NCBI RefSeq assembly: GCF_025200715.1
Contig: NZ_CP104144.1
Coordinates: forward strand, 2,170,001-2,234,000
Direction: 5' to 3'
DNA: 64,000 bases
Source of the DNA: Rhizobium sullae
GTDB lineage: Bacteria > Pseudomonadota > Alphaproteobacteria > Rhizobiales > Rhizobiaceae
Made by a program: the position numbers and the translations under genes. Numbering within the stretch: position 1 is the stretch's first letter; the number at the start of each line of letters is the position of its first letter. Below, one piece after another: positions 1 through 7,519 of the stretch. The notes beneath the pieces were generated by a model. It ran no database searches. It saw nothing but the letters and a program-made list of their open reading frames with translations, and had not been told where the DNA came from.

Positions 1-352
1 CAAGCAACATCGAGCCGAAGCCGATCTGTCGGCCCTCTTCGATCGACCGGCTCTTCTCGTAGAGGCCGATTGCCAGAAACGGGGCAACGATCATGAAGGC
101 CGCTAGCGCAGGAAATAGAATGTAGTCGAGCCCAAAGGCGACGAGCATCCAGACGAACGCGACGGAAAGAAGGAAGACGCCTATTCCGTATGCCAGGCTC
201 GAAGCCGGCCGCGTCCACAAATCCCGCCAGCCCGCTGACAGCCAACGGAGCCCCTCAAGGACGGGCAGCCCTCGCTGAAGGCGGGGATCCCGCGTTTCGC
301 CAATGCCCGACGTCTCGCTCAGCAGCCAGTACGACTTGTCGCTCTCGCCCAT
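1..352 (-). CDS. DUF2189 family integral membrane protein (3' end cut by window edge)
   Basis: Reading the minus strand from the ATG at 352 gives an open frame to the window edge, about 117 residues. It begins MGESDKSYWLL and then has the 'GWRDLWTRPASSLAYGIGVF' pattern followed by two hydrophobic segments and 'FLAIGLYEKSRSIEEG', which is how DUF2189 membrane proteins look. GAGGAG lies 7 bases upstream of the ATG. It starts 11 bases after the stop of the small membrane protein gene, so it is probably the sixth gene of the cbb3 oxidase transcript. DUF2189 proteins have no established function, although some sit near cytochrome genes. The C terminus is outside the window. Confidence 0.75.
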   Translation of the reverse strand, partial: MGESDKSYWLLSETSGIGETRDPRLQRGLPVLEGLRWLSAGWRDLWTRPASSLAYGIGVFLLSVAFVWMLVAFGLDYILFPALAAFMIVAPFLAIGLYEKSRSIEEGRQIGFGSMLL

Positions 353-363
353 CTCGTGTCTCC

Positions 364-555
364 TCAGCATGCCGGCTTGGCAGCACGATAGCCGTGACCA
401 TCGCCCACTGACTTCGAATGCTCGACGCATTCAGGCTGCGACTGGATTGCCACGTAGACCAGGTGCGCATTGGCCGCGGCCACGAGAAGCAGCCCTGCGG
501 GGACCAGCGCCCAGAGGAGCCACTTCGTTCGGGATCTCTTCATGCGTCCGGTCAT
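364..555 (-). CDS. small single-pass membrane protein in the fixNOQP operon
   Basis: A 63-residue product with a basic N terminus, one transmembrane segment (about residues 12-35, WLLWALVPAGLLLVAAANAH) and a short tail with two cysteines, one of them the last residue. Its ATG overlaps the fixP stop codon by four bases (ATGA), which supports translational coupling and a real gene. I do not recognise the family. The position suggests an accessory or assembly role for the cbb3 oxidase, but that is inference only. Confidence 0.65.
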   Translation of the reverse strand: MTGRMKRSRTKWLLWALVPAGLLLVAAANAHLVYVAIQSQPECVEHSKSVGDGHGYRAAKPAC

Positions 556-1433
556 GGCTGTTGCGTCCCCAGGTCGTGGACGTAGAGCGCCAGCGTCCGG
601 ATCTCGGCGGTCGTCAGCCTCTCGTCCCAGGTCGGCATGTGGCCCTGGCGCCCGCCGTGCACGGAGGCGATGATCGTGTCCAGGTTACCGCCGTAGATCC
701 ACGTGGAGTCGGTGAGGTTCGGAGCGCCCACGTCGCTTTTTCCCTTGGCGTCTTCGCCGTGGCAGGCGGCGCAGGTGGCGATGAACACTTCGCGCCCGGC
801 CTCCAGGCGGTCGACGTTTGCCGGCGTCGAGTAGTCCGAGTGGGACAGCGAATAGACATAGGCGGCGACGCTTCGGACCTGCTCGCGGTCGAGCATCTGA
901 TCGCGCCCGAAGGCCGGCATCTGCCCGATCCGGCTTTCCGCATGCCGGGTGTTGATGCCGACGCGCATCGTCTGCTCGATAAGCTGTGGACCTCCGCCCC
1001 AGAGCCAGTCGTCGTCTGTGAGGTCGGGGTAGTTCGCCCGCCCCTTCCCGTCCCTGCCGTGGCAGGCCGCGCAATTGTCGCCGAAGAGCTGCCGTCCGGT
1101 ATCGCGCACGGTCTGCATCAGCGCTTCGTCGGAGAGAATGGTGTCGTAGGGCTCTGTCGCGATGCGGCTCATCCAGCCGGACCGGCTGCGCTCGGCCTCG
1201 ACGACCTGAGCCTCGACCGTGGTCTTCTGGTCGATGCCAAAGAGCCCCTTGGTGTAGGTCGTTCCGAGCGGCCAGGCCGGCACGAAGAACCACCAGGCAA
1301 TGGCCCAGATGTGGGTCACGATCAGGAAGATGAGAACGCCGCGCGGAACGGGGGTGTCCAGTTCCGTGATGCCGTTCCACTCGTGGCCGGTCGTCTCGCG
1401 GCCGGTGACAGGATCGCGCTCACTCACTTCCAT
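552..1433 (-). CDS. fixP: cbb3-type cytochrome c oxidase subunit III (FixP/CcoP)
   Basis: Membrane-anchored dihaem cytochrome c that passes electrons to the FixO/FixN core of the microaerobic cbb3 oxidase. The 293-residue product has an N-terminal transmembrane anchor (about residues 30-50, GVLIFLIVTHIWAIAWWFFV), then two class I cytochrome c domains, each with a CAACHG haem motif, and distal Met ligands in 'IGQMPAFG' and 'QGHMPTWD'. The ATG at 1433 was chosen because it lies inside the fixQ 3' end (CCATGG overlap) and gives the usual CcoP length. The longer in-frame upstream extension runs through fixQ and is not real. Confidence 0.96.
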   Translation of the reverse strand: MEVSERDPVTGRETTGHEWNGITELDTPVPRGVLIFLIVTHIWAIAWWFFVPAWPLGTTYTKGLFGIDQKTTVEAQVVEAERSRSGWMSRIATEPYDTILSDEALMQTVRDTGRQLFGDNCAACHGRDGKGRANYPDLTDDDWLWGGGPQLIEQTMRVGINTRHAESRIGQMPAFGRDQMLDREQVRSVAAYVYSLSHSDYSTPANVDRLEAGREVFIATCAACHGEDAKGKSDVGAPNLTDSTWIYGGNLDTIIASVHGGRQGHMPTWDERLTTAEIRTLALYVHDLGTQQP

Positions 1434-1594
1434 GGCGTGTCGTCCCGCTCGAGGATGCTGTGCTTGGCCCGGTCGAAGCGCGTCCGGTTCGACGGCCAGA
1501 AGGTGTAGACGAGCACGCCGACTGCAAGGGCGATCAAGTAGAGCAGTCCCCAGCTCTTGGAGAATGCGACGACGGTGTCGTGGTCCAGGTCCAT
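1424..1594 (-). CDS. fixQ: cbb3-type cytochrome c oxidase subunit IV (FixQ/CcoQ)
   Basis: A 56-residue protein read from the ATG at 1594: a short acidic N terminus (MDLDHDTVVAFSKSW), one transmembrane helix (GLLYLIALAVGVLVYTFW) and a basic tail with 'RFDRAKHSILERDD'. This is the normal CcoQ form, which stabilises the cbb3 complex. It lies between fixO and fixP, 17 bases after the fixO stop, and its stop overlaps the fixP start by 10 bases. Confidence 0.93.
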   Translation of the reverse strand: MDLDHDTVVAFSKSWGLLYLIALAVGVLVYTFWPSNRTRFDRAKHSILERDDTPWK

Positions 1595-1611
1595 GTGACA
1601 GTCCTCCGCCT

Positions 1612-2364
1612 TCAGTTTCCGGGATCCGGTTTCTTCTCGGGAGCCGCGGTATGTTCGTACGCGGCATTGGTCAGCCGTCCCAGCACCTGGAGATACGCGA
1701 CGAGCGCGTCCATCTCGGTGACGTGCGTCGTGACGCCGTCGAATGCGCTCACCTGCGTCTCCTCGCCGTAGCGCTCGGTAGCTCCCGCGGCAAAGTCCGT
1801 GTCGGGAGTGGCCTGGCCGTAGGCGTCCCGCGCTGCGTTTTCCACCATCTCGTCGGTGTATCGAACGCCAAGGGCCTGCTGCACCGCGAGGTGCTGTGGC
1901 AAATCCTCCATCTTCAGCGGGTTCCGCGCCAGCCAGCGATAGGCGGGCATGTTCGATTCTGGGACGACGTCCCGCGGGTTGGTGAGATGGGCAACGTGCC
2001 AGAAGTCGGAATACTTTCCGCCGACGCGGGCAAGATCCGGGCCTGTCCGCTTCGAGCCCCAGAGCATCGGGCGGTCATACCGGGATTCGACGGCCAGCGA
2101 ATAGGGGCCGTATCGCTCCACTTCGTCACGGAGTGTGCGGATCATCTGGCTGTGGCAAGCATAGCATCCCTCGCGGATGTAGATGTTGCGCCCGGCGAGC
2201 TCCAGAGGCGTATACATCCGCATGTCCGGCGCCTCTTCGACCGTCTCGTCGATGGTGAAGAGAGGGGCGATCTCGACGATGCCGCCGACGCTCGCAGCCG
2301 CAATAATTGCGATCACGAAGCCGATCGCCGAACGCTCGAGCTTGCGGTGGAAGAGTTCTGGCAT
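1612..2364 (-). CDS. fixO: cbb3-type cytochrome c oxidase subunit II (FixO/CcoO)
   Basis: Monohaem membrane cytochrome c of the cbb3 oxidase. The 250-residue protein has one N-terminal transmembrane helix (about residues 12-35) and the CcoO signature 'GRNIYIREGCYACHSQ', whose CYACH motif binds haem c. This is followed by 'MIRTLRDEVERYG', 'SKRTGPDLARVG' and 'PESNMPAYRWL' (the Met ligand region). It starts 4 bases after the fixN stop, so the two are tightly coupled. Confidence 0.97.
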   Translation of the reverse strand: MPELFHRKLERSAIGFVIAIIAAASVGGIVEIAPLFTIDETVEEAPDMRMYTPLELAGRNIYIREGCYACHSQMIRTLRDEVERYGPYSLAVESRYDRPMLWGSKRTGPDLARVGGKYSDFWHVAHLTNPRDVVPESNMPAYRWLARNPLKMEDLPQHLAVQQALGVRYTDEMVENAARDAYGQATPDTDFAAGATERYGEETQVSAFDGVTTHVTEMDALVAYLQVLGRLTNAAYEHTAAPEKKPDPGN

Positions 2365-2368
2365 GTCG

Positions 2369-4009
2369 TCACTCCCCCGCTACGGCGGTGGGGACGACGG
2401 GCGTATCCCCTTCATGCGCCACGGCAAGCTGCGCGGACCGAACCGTCATCCAGATGTTCCAGCAGCCGACGATGGCGCCGAGAAGAAAAAGCAGGCCTCC
2501 GAAAGCGCGGGCGATGTAGTACGGATACATCGCCACCAGGGAATCGACGAACGAATAGGCAAGCGTCCCCTCCCCGGTATAGGTCCGCCACATCAGGCCC
2601 TGGATGAGGCCGGAGTTCCACATCGCGAAGACGTAGATCAGCGTTCCGGCGATCGCCAGCCAGAAATGCACCTCGACGAGCGCCGCCGAATACATACGCT
2701 CGCGCTTCCACAGGCTAGGCACCAGTGTGTAGAGCGAACCGAAGGTGATCAGCGCGACCCATCCGAGCGCTCCGGCATGGACGTGACCGACCGTCCAGTC
2801 CGTGTAGTGCGACAGCGAGTTCACCGGCCTGATGGCGAGGAACGATCCCTCGAAGGTGGAAAGCCCGTAAAATACCGCGGCCGCCATCATGAAGCGCAGC
2901 GTCGCGTCGTCTCGAACCCGGTGCCAGGCGCCGTTGAGCGTCAGCAGCGCGTTGCCCGCCGACGCCCAGGACGGCACCAGCAGCATGACCGAAAAGGTCA
3001 TGCCGAGCGTCTGGACCCAGTGTGGAAGTGCCGTGTAGTGCAGGTGGTGGGAACCGGCCCACATGTAAAAGAAGGTGATGCCCCAGAAGCTCAGGATCGA
3101 CAGCCGGTAGGAGAAGATCGGCCGCTGCGCCCGGACCGGCAGGTAGTAGTAGAGCATTCCGAGGAAGCCGGCCGTCAGGAAGAAGGCGACGGCGTTGTGT
3201 CCGTACCACCACTGCACCATCGCGTCCTGGACGCCCGGCCATATGGTGTAGCTCTTGGCGTGTCCCAAGGAAACCGGGAGGGCGAGATTGTTGACGATGT
3301 GGAGGATCGCGACGACCAGGATGAACGCCATGAAGTACCAGTTGGCGACATAGATGTGCGGCTCCTTCCGGCGGGCGATCGTTCTGATGTAGAGCACGAG
3401 ATAGGTGACCCAGACTACGACAAGCCAGATGTCGGCGTACCATTCGGCTTCCGCATATTCCTTGGACTGGGTGATACCCATCAGGTAGCCTGACACGGCC
3501 AGCACGCAAAACAGGTTGTAGCCGAAGAGCACGAACCAGGGACTGAGCTGGCCCGCCAGCCGCGTCCGCGAGGTGCGCTGGACGACGTGGAAGGAGGTAG
3601 CGATCAATGCGTTGCCGCCGAAACCGAAGATGACGCCTGTGGTGTGCGTCGGCCTCAGGCGACCGAAACTGGACCATCCGGCGTCGAATGCAAGATCCGG
3701 CCAGGCGAGCTGCGCCGCCACCCAGACTCCCATGAACATCCCGAACACAGCCCAGGCCATGGAAAGCACGATGCCGATCTTGATGGGATCGTCGTAATAT
3801 GACGCCTCTCGGTCCTCAACTGCTTCAGGCTCGAAGAGCGACGACATGACGAGGTAGAGGAGGACGCCGGAAAACAGCATGACGATCACGCCGTGGACCC
3901 CGAGGACGTCCGACCGGCCGGCCGCTGCCATCGTTGCGCCGGCTATCGCGACGGCAATCGCGATGGCGAAGGCGCTCTGGCGCTCCGAGATCGTAAGCTG
4001 CGTGATCAT
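2369..4009 (-). CDS. fixN: cbb3-type cytochrome c oxidase subunit I (FixN/CcoN)
   Basis: Catalytic subunit of the high-affinity cbb3 oxidase, carrying haem b, haem b3 and CuB for oxygen reduction at low oxygen. The 546-residue protein is strongly hydrophobic. Conserved metal-ligand segments are visible: 'THTTGVIFGFGGNALIATSFH' region, 'WWYGHNAVAFF' (CuB His), 'AGSHHLHYTALPHW' and 'GHVHAGALGW'. First gene of fixNOQP. No TTGAT-N4-ATCAA type FixK/FNR box was found by eye in the 200 bases upstream. The accessory fixGHIS genes are not in the window. Confidence 0.97.
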   Translation of the reverse strand: MITQLTISERQSAFAIAIAVAIAGATMAAAGRSDVLGVHGVIVMLFSGVLLYLVMSSLFEPEAVEDREASYYDDPIKIGIVLSMAWAVFGMFMGVWVAAQLAWPDLAFDAGWSSFGRLRPTHTTGVIFGFGGNALIATSFHVVQRTSRTRLAGQLSPWFVLFGYNLFCVLAVSGYLMGITQSKEYAEAEWYADIWLVVVWVTYLVLYIRTIARRKEPHIYVANWYFMAFILVVAILHIVNNLALPVSLGHAKSYTIWPGVQDAMVQWWYGHNAVAFFLTAGFLGMLYYYLPVRAQRPIFSYRLSILSFWGITFFYMWAGSHHLHYTALPHWVQTLGMTFSVMLLVPSWASAGNALLTLNGAWHRVRDDATLRFMMAAAVFYGLSTFEGSFLAIRPVNSLSHYTDWTVGHVHAGALGWVALITFGSLYTLVPSLWKRERMYSAALVEVHFWLAIAGTLIYVFAMWNSGLIQGLMWRTYTGEGTLAYSFVDSLVAMYPYYIARAFGGLLFLLGAIVGCWNIWMTVRSAQLAVAHEGDTPVVPTAVAGE

Positions 4010-4217
4010 TCTTTATCCCCCGCGCGGTGCAATTCACCACGCGACCTCTCGCAACCGCCACGGACGTTGGAAGCGGCTCCCACACAAGTAAAGTGTGTGT
4101 GCATACGATATCGGCAAGGTGCAGCCGTCGAAGACTTTGGCACCCCCTGTCGGCCGGTGAGGTGGGAGGAATGCGCGGTGCGCCCCGCGAGACGTGGAAA
4201 CGACTGGAGGCAAGAAT

Positions 4218-4421
4218 ATGAGAAAGAGCAATTTCGCATTGAGGCTGCAACCCTCGCTTCTCGACGAAGCCGCAAGGTCGCCGAGACGGAAGGCGTGGCG
4301 CTCTCGGCGCTGCGCACGGAAAGCTATTTTCAGGAACGCGCGGCCCGCGCCGACATCCCCAGATGTGCTCGACATTCTCAAGCGGGCTGGCAAGGGAAAT
4401 CCGCCCGTCAAGGGCGATTAA
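4218..4421 (+). pseudogene. frameshifted HicB/RHH-like antitoxin gene
   Basis: The ATG at 4218, with GGAGG 7 bases upstream, starts MRKSNFALRLQPSLLDEA, the usual N terminus of rhizobial HicB-family/Arc-like antitoxins. From about 4271 the family sequence continues in another frame (RKVAETEGVAL, then SALRTESYFQERAARADIPR), and from about 4365 it returns to the first frame (DVLDILKRAGKGNPPVKGD, stop). There is also an in-frame gap: relatives, as I remember them, have about 12 residues (like NQLINVAVAEKL) between 'GVAL' and 'SALRTE', which are missing here. The gene is therefore broken by two small indels plus a deletion, although a scrambled 67-residue product could still be made. No toxin gene is visible beside it. 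Confidence 0.75.
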
Positions 4422-4667
4422 ATGCCGAACTGAACAGGCGAGCGACCCCGAATGACCCGTGAGGCTGCTCCACCGGCAGATGTTGGGCACCTGCGCTCCC
4501 ACCAAGCCTTGTTTGCTTCCTGGCTCGCTGCCGGGCCTGAACCGGGCTGTCCCTCGATCATCACCTGCATCTCAGTGATCCGTTCTCTCAGCGGGCGCGG
4601 CCTCTTTGATGCCACCTCCTGTTTTCCGAGAAAGCGCTATACGACCCGTGGGTAGCGTGAACGGAAC

Positions 4668-5063
4668 TTAAACCTTTTTCGGCGCGGGAGAGGTGCGGGC
4701 AAGCTTCCCTTCTTCCGCCTTGTAGAAATATTGGCTGGCAATCAGCCATCCCTTGAGAGGCCGCAAGGGCGGGATACAGGTGGCCAGCATAAATGGACCG
4801 GTGACCAGCAGATGGACCCACAAGGGCGCGCTGTACTGGACCTCGAGCCACACGCCGAGCAGGACACTGGGCACACAAGCGAAGCATATGACAAAAAATG
4901 CGGGACCATCTGCCGGATCGGCGAAACCGTAGTCGAGGCCACAGACTTCACATTCGGGCCGGATTTTTAGGAAGCCGTTGAAAATATGCCCCTGGCCGCA
5001 ACGTGGGCATCGGCCTCTCGGCCCCGTTGTCGTTGGGGGGATTGGCGGCCACTCCATTTGCAT
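4668..5063 (-). CDS. DUF983 family zinc-ribbon membrane protein
   Basis: A 131-residue product starting MQMEWPPIPP. It has the DUF983 layout: an N-terminal four-cysteine zinc-ribbon-like segment (CPRCGQGHIF...CEVCGLDYGF), 'ADPADGPAFFVI', then two transmembrane helices (about 60-80 and 85-105). The ATG at 5063 is preferred because GGGAG stands 8 bases upstream; an in-frame ATG at 5078 overlaps that site. Function in this family is unknown. A TCAATA-N4-TATTGA dyad and an inverted ATTGAATGCA element lie just upstream. Confidence 0.85.
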   Translation of the reverse strand: MQMEWPPIPPTTTGPRGRCPRCGQGHIFNGFLKIRPECEVCGLDYGFADPADGPAFFVICFACVPSVLLGVWLEVQYSAPLWVHLLVTGPFMLATCIPPLRPLKGWLIASQYFYKAEEGKLARTSPAPKKV

Positions 5064-5086
5064 GACGAATGCTCCCATATCTACGA

Positions 5087-5113
5087 TCAATAGTGTTATT
5101 GACTGCATTCAAT
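5087..5113. promoter_or_regulatory. dyad and MocR-motif-like element upstream of the DUF983 gene
   Basis: Perfect dyad TCAATA-N4-TATTGA at 5087-5102, directly followed by CATTCAAT on the plus strand (5106-5113). Read on the minus strand this is ATTGAATGCA, the core of the repeated element in front of the Nit1C cluster (6762 and 6861). It lies 24-50 bases upstream of the DUF983 start, where an operator or promoter would be expected. Confidence 0.4.
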
Positions 5114-5206
5114 ATAGATACATTTGCCTGATTGATGCGATACGACATAGTGCCGCAGAGCCCATCGCCCATGAACGAGAGCAAATTCGCTGATGCGAAG
5201 TCGAAA

Positions 5207-6610
5207 CTAGAAGAAGGACGCCGCGAGTTCGGGCGGGCCTTCGAGTGCGTGCCCCATGAATTCCAGAGCACCCCGGAGCTTTTCGCGGTCGATCGGGCCG
5301 CCCAGGCAGACGCGCACCGCTTCTGGCGCCTGGCCTTCGACCGTGAAGGCGTCGCTGGCAACGACGCCAATGCCCGAGGCGCGCATATGGCTGCCGAAGG
5401 TCGACCGCGTCCAGCCATTCGTCAGCGGCAGCCAGATGTTGAAGCTGATGGGATCGCCGCGATAGCTACCGGCCGGAAGGATGGTTGCAACCATTTCCTG
5501 GCGTGCTGTTGCCTCCTTGCGGATGAATCGAAGGATGGTATCGGCTGTGCCATCCTCGATCCAACGCGTGGCAAGCGCCATGTTGAGCGGCGACGCCATG
5601 ACATTGTTGGCACGCATGGCGCTCACGAAGGGCCAGATCGCCTTGGTATCTGGTGCAACGACATAGGCCAGCCGGAGACCGGCGCCGATGCATTTAGCCA
5701 AGCCACCGATATGCCAGGTGAGGTCCGGAGCCATTGCCGCAAGCGGCGGCGGCGCATGCAGCGGAATGAAGCCATAGGCGTCATCCTCGATGATCGGGAC
5801 GTGATATTTGCGCGCCACTGCGCAGATCTCTTCGCGCCGCCGCTCCGGGATAGTCAGGGTCAGCGGGTTCTGCAGGGTCGGGTTGAGATAAAGCCCCTTG
5901 GGTCTCAATCTCTCGCAGGCTTCGGCAAAGGCGTCCGGCAGAATGCCGTCAACGTCCATCGGCAATCCCGAAAGATTGAGACGCAGCTGCGCCGCAATCG
6001 AGCGGATGCCCGGATAGGTGATGCTTTCCGACAGGATGGTTTCCCCGGGCTTCGCCAGCAGGCCGCAAATCGCCAGCAGCGCCGGGTGAGCGCCGGGTGT
6101 CACGAAAATACGCTCCTGGGAAGGGACAAGGCCGCGACGGCTGAGCCAGGCGGCGGCGGCCTCCTTGTCCATGCCCGAGCCGCCAAATCCCTGATAACGC
6201 AGAAGCGGGATAAGGCTGGAAGCCACCGCCGAGATACCCTCGCGCATCCGCGTGATCAATTCCGGATCGGTCGGCTCCGGCGGCATATTCATCGAAAGGT
6301 CGATCGCCGACATACGGCGCGGATCGGGGGCGGCGCCGGACGCAAAGCCCCGGCGCTCCTTGTCGGCCCCGCCGGTGACGAATGTGCCACGGCCGACGTG
6401 CGAATCCACCAGTCCGCGCTTCTGCGCCTCGGCATAGCCCCGCGCAACAGTCGTGAAATCGATATCCAGATGTTTCGCCAGTTCGCGCTGCGGCGGCAGA
6501 CGATCACCGATGGCCAGATGACCGCTACGCAAATCCATCTCGATAAGGTCGGCAATAGCCATGTAGCGGGGGCTGCTGCTGCGGGTAAGGTCGGGTCGCC
6601 AGTCTTTCAT
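5207..6610 (-). CDS. MocR-family regulator (GntR wHTH fused to a PLP aminotransferase-like domain)
   Basis: A 467-residue protein: an N-terminal GntR winged helix (about residues 15-80: 'LRSGHLAIGDRLPPQRELAKHL', 'TTVARGYAEAQKRGLV') joined to a fold-type I aminotransferase-like domain with 'NPTLQNPLTLTIPERRREEI', 'IIEDDAYGFI' and a PLP-lysine segment 'GGLAKCIGAGLRLAYVV'. MocR regulators bind PLP and usually control the neighbouring operon. This gene is divergent from the Nit1C cluster and is its most likely regulator. The ATG at 6610 is the conventional start, but its ribosome site is weak; an upstream TTG at 6661 is possible. Confidence 0.88.
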   Translation of the reverse strand: MKDWRPDLTRSSSPRYMAIADLIEMDLRSGHLAIGDRLPPQRELAKHLDIDFTTVARGYAEAQKRGLVDSHVGRGTFVTGGADKERRGFASGAAPDPRRMSAIDLSMNMPPEPTDPELITRMREGISAVASSLIPLLRYQGFGGSGMDKEAAAAWLSRRGLVPSQERIFVTPGAHPALLAICGLLAKPGETILSESITYPGIRSIAAQLRLNLSGLPMDVDGILPDAFAEACERLRPKGLYLNPTLQNPLTLTIPERRREEICAVARKYHVPIIEDDAYGFIPLHAPPPLAAMAPDLTWHIGGLAKCIGAGLRLAYVVAPDTKAIWPFVSAMRANNVMASPLNMALATRWIEDGTADTILRFIRKEATARQEMVATILPAGSYRGDPISFNIWLPLTNGWTRSTFGSHMRASGIGVVASDAFTVEGQAPEAVRVCLGGPIDREKLRGALEFMGHALEGPPELAASFF

Positions 6611-6761
6611 CGTAATATCGCCATGTCCTTCTTCATCGACATTGACTGTATATTGTTGCAATCGCCCTCTGTCACGAAAAATGACACAAATTCCAGTGCC
6701 AATGGCGACAGATGCTCAACGTTATAGACATAGTTTGCCTTTCCATGAATGATTGATGGTC

Positions 6762-6877
6762 AATTGAATGCATTCATATTGAGCTTTCGTGCATTCTATT
6801 TTTGCGTCTGATCGCCCAGAAAATCAGCCGATAAAATTTCATCCTCATAATTGATCGCATAATTGAATGTATTTTTG
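6762..6877. repeat. repeated element AATTGAATGYATT in the MocR/Nit1C intergenic region
   Basis: Two direct copies 99 bases apart: AATTGAATGCATTCAT from 6762, containing the perfect palindrome TGAATGCATTCA at 6765-6776, and AATTGAATGTATTTTT from 6861. MocR regulators commonly bind repeated elements in divergent promoters, so these are candidate operators for the adjacent MocR gene. A third, inverted copy of the core lies upstream of the DUF983 gene at 5104-5113. Confidence 0.5.
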
Positions 6878-6904
6878 CATTGTTTGACTGCCATTTGTGC
6901 AAAA
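6873..6904. promoter_or_regulatory. inverted repeat TTTTGCA-N18-TGCAAAA upstream of the sigma-54 promoter
   Basis: Perfect 7-base arms at 6873-6879 and 6898-6904 with an 18-base spacer, ending 5 bases before the -24 element. It could bind an activator or bend the DNA. It does not resemble the GCAC-type NtrC site. Confidence 0.3.
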
Positions 6905-6909
6905 TCAAT

Positions 6910-6926
6910 CTGGCACACAGCTTGCA
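6910..6926 (+). promoter_or_regulatory. sigma-54 (RpoN) promoter for the Nit1C operon
   Basis: CTGGCACACAGCTTGCA matches the RpoN consensus YTGGCACG-N4-TTGCW at every defined base except the G after CAC. The invariant GG (6912-6913) and GC (6924-6925) are separated by exactly 10 bases. It is 52 bases upstream of the first Nit1C start codon. A sigma-54 promoter fits the nitrogen-starvation annotation of these protein families. Confidence 0.75.
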
Positions 6927-6978
6927 ATTGGATGGATGCTCCCCGGATGGGGATCGGATTTCAACCAAGGAGCCATCC

Positions 6979-7461
6979 ATGCCCGCAGTGACCAAGCCAG
7001 CCAATCAAAAAGGCGACTTTCTTGTCGATTACGAGGAAAAGGTTTTTGAGGACGTACAGGCCGGCGACGGTGAAAAAGCCCTCGTCACTTTCCATACCGT
7101 GGCCTTCGAAGGATCGATCGGATTCGTCAACCTGCTGCAGGCGACGCGCCTGAGGCGGAAAGGTTTCGAGACCTCGATCCTTCTCTATGGCCCGGGCGTG
7201 ACGCTCGGCGTCCAGCGCGGTTTTCCGACCCTCGGCGCGGAGGCTTTTCCCGGCCATCTGAATTTCAACAACCAGATCGTCAAGTTCATGGAAGAAGGTG
7301 GCAAGGTCTACGCCTGCCGTTTTGCCCTCCAGGCGCTTTACGGCCATGGCGAAGGTGCGCTGATCCCCGGCATCACGCCGATCAGTCCGCTCGACGTTCT
7401 CGACCTAGTCCTCATCCATCGCCGCGACGGCGCCTTCATCCTTGATACCTGGACCCTTTGA
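6979..7461 (+). CDS. MSMEG_0572/Sll0783 family nitrogen starvation response protein (Nit1C)
   Basis: First gene of the Nit1C cluster, 160 residues, starting [15 protein letters not shown] with AAGGAG 6 bases upstream of the ATG. It carries family-typical segments '[26 protein letters not shown]' (in part), '[14 protein letters not shown]', '[22 protein letters not shown]' (in part) and '[15 protein letters not shown]'. Resembles DsrE-like small proteins in having a tail with one conserved Cys. Its biochemical role is unknown; it is always found with the Nit6803-type nitrilase. Confidence 0.92.
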   Translation: MPAVTKPANQKGDFLVDYEEKVFEDVQAGDGEKALVTFHTVAFEGSIGFVNLLQATRLRRKGFETSILLYGPGVTLGVQRGFPTLGAEAFPGHLNFNNQIVKFMEEGGKVYACRFALQALYGHGEGALIPGITPISPLDVLDLVLIHRRDGAFILDTWTL

Positions 7462-7468
7462 TCCGCTG

Positions 7469-7491
7469 GGGCGGAGCACCCTGCTCCGCCC
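7469..7491 (+). other. strong intercistronic hairpin between Nit1C genes 1 and 2
   Basis: Perfect 10-base stem GGGCGGAGCA (7469-7478) and TGCTCCGCCC (7482-7491) with a CCC loop, starting 8 bases after the first stop codon. No T-run follows, so it is unlikely to be a full terminator. More probably it stabilises the upstream mRNA or partly attenuates transcription, giving more of the first protein than of the enzymes. Confidence 0.7.
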
Positions 7492-7519
7492 TCTCAATTC
7501 ACTGACCGAGGATTTTGTT

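Noticed and set aside
303..1508. Long plus-strand open frame opposite fixP
   Set aside because: It lies antisense to a certain gene, has low-complexity Arg/Ala/Gly composition and no family resemblance; a shadow of high-GC coding DNA.
4010..4217. FixK/FNR box search upstream of fixN
   Set aside because: No TTGAT-N4-ATCAA or close variant seen by eye; degenerate sites could be missed.
5132..6727. 531-codon plus-strand open frame opposite the MocR gene
   Set aside because: Antisense to a clear GntR-aminotransferase protein; codon composition is that of a shadow frame.
6873..6904. NtrC binding site in the Nit1C promoter
   Set aside because: The inverted repeat TTTTGCA/TGCAAAA does not match the GCAC-N11-GTGC type of NtrC site.
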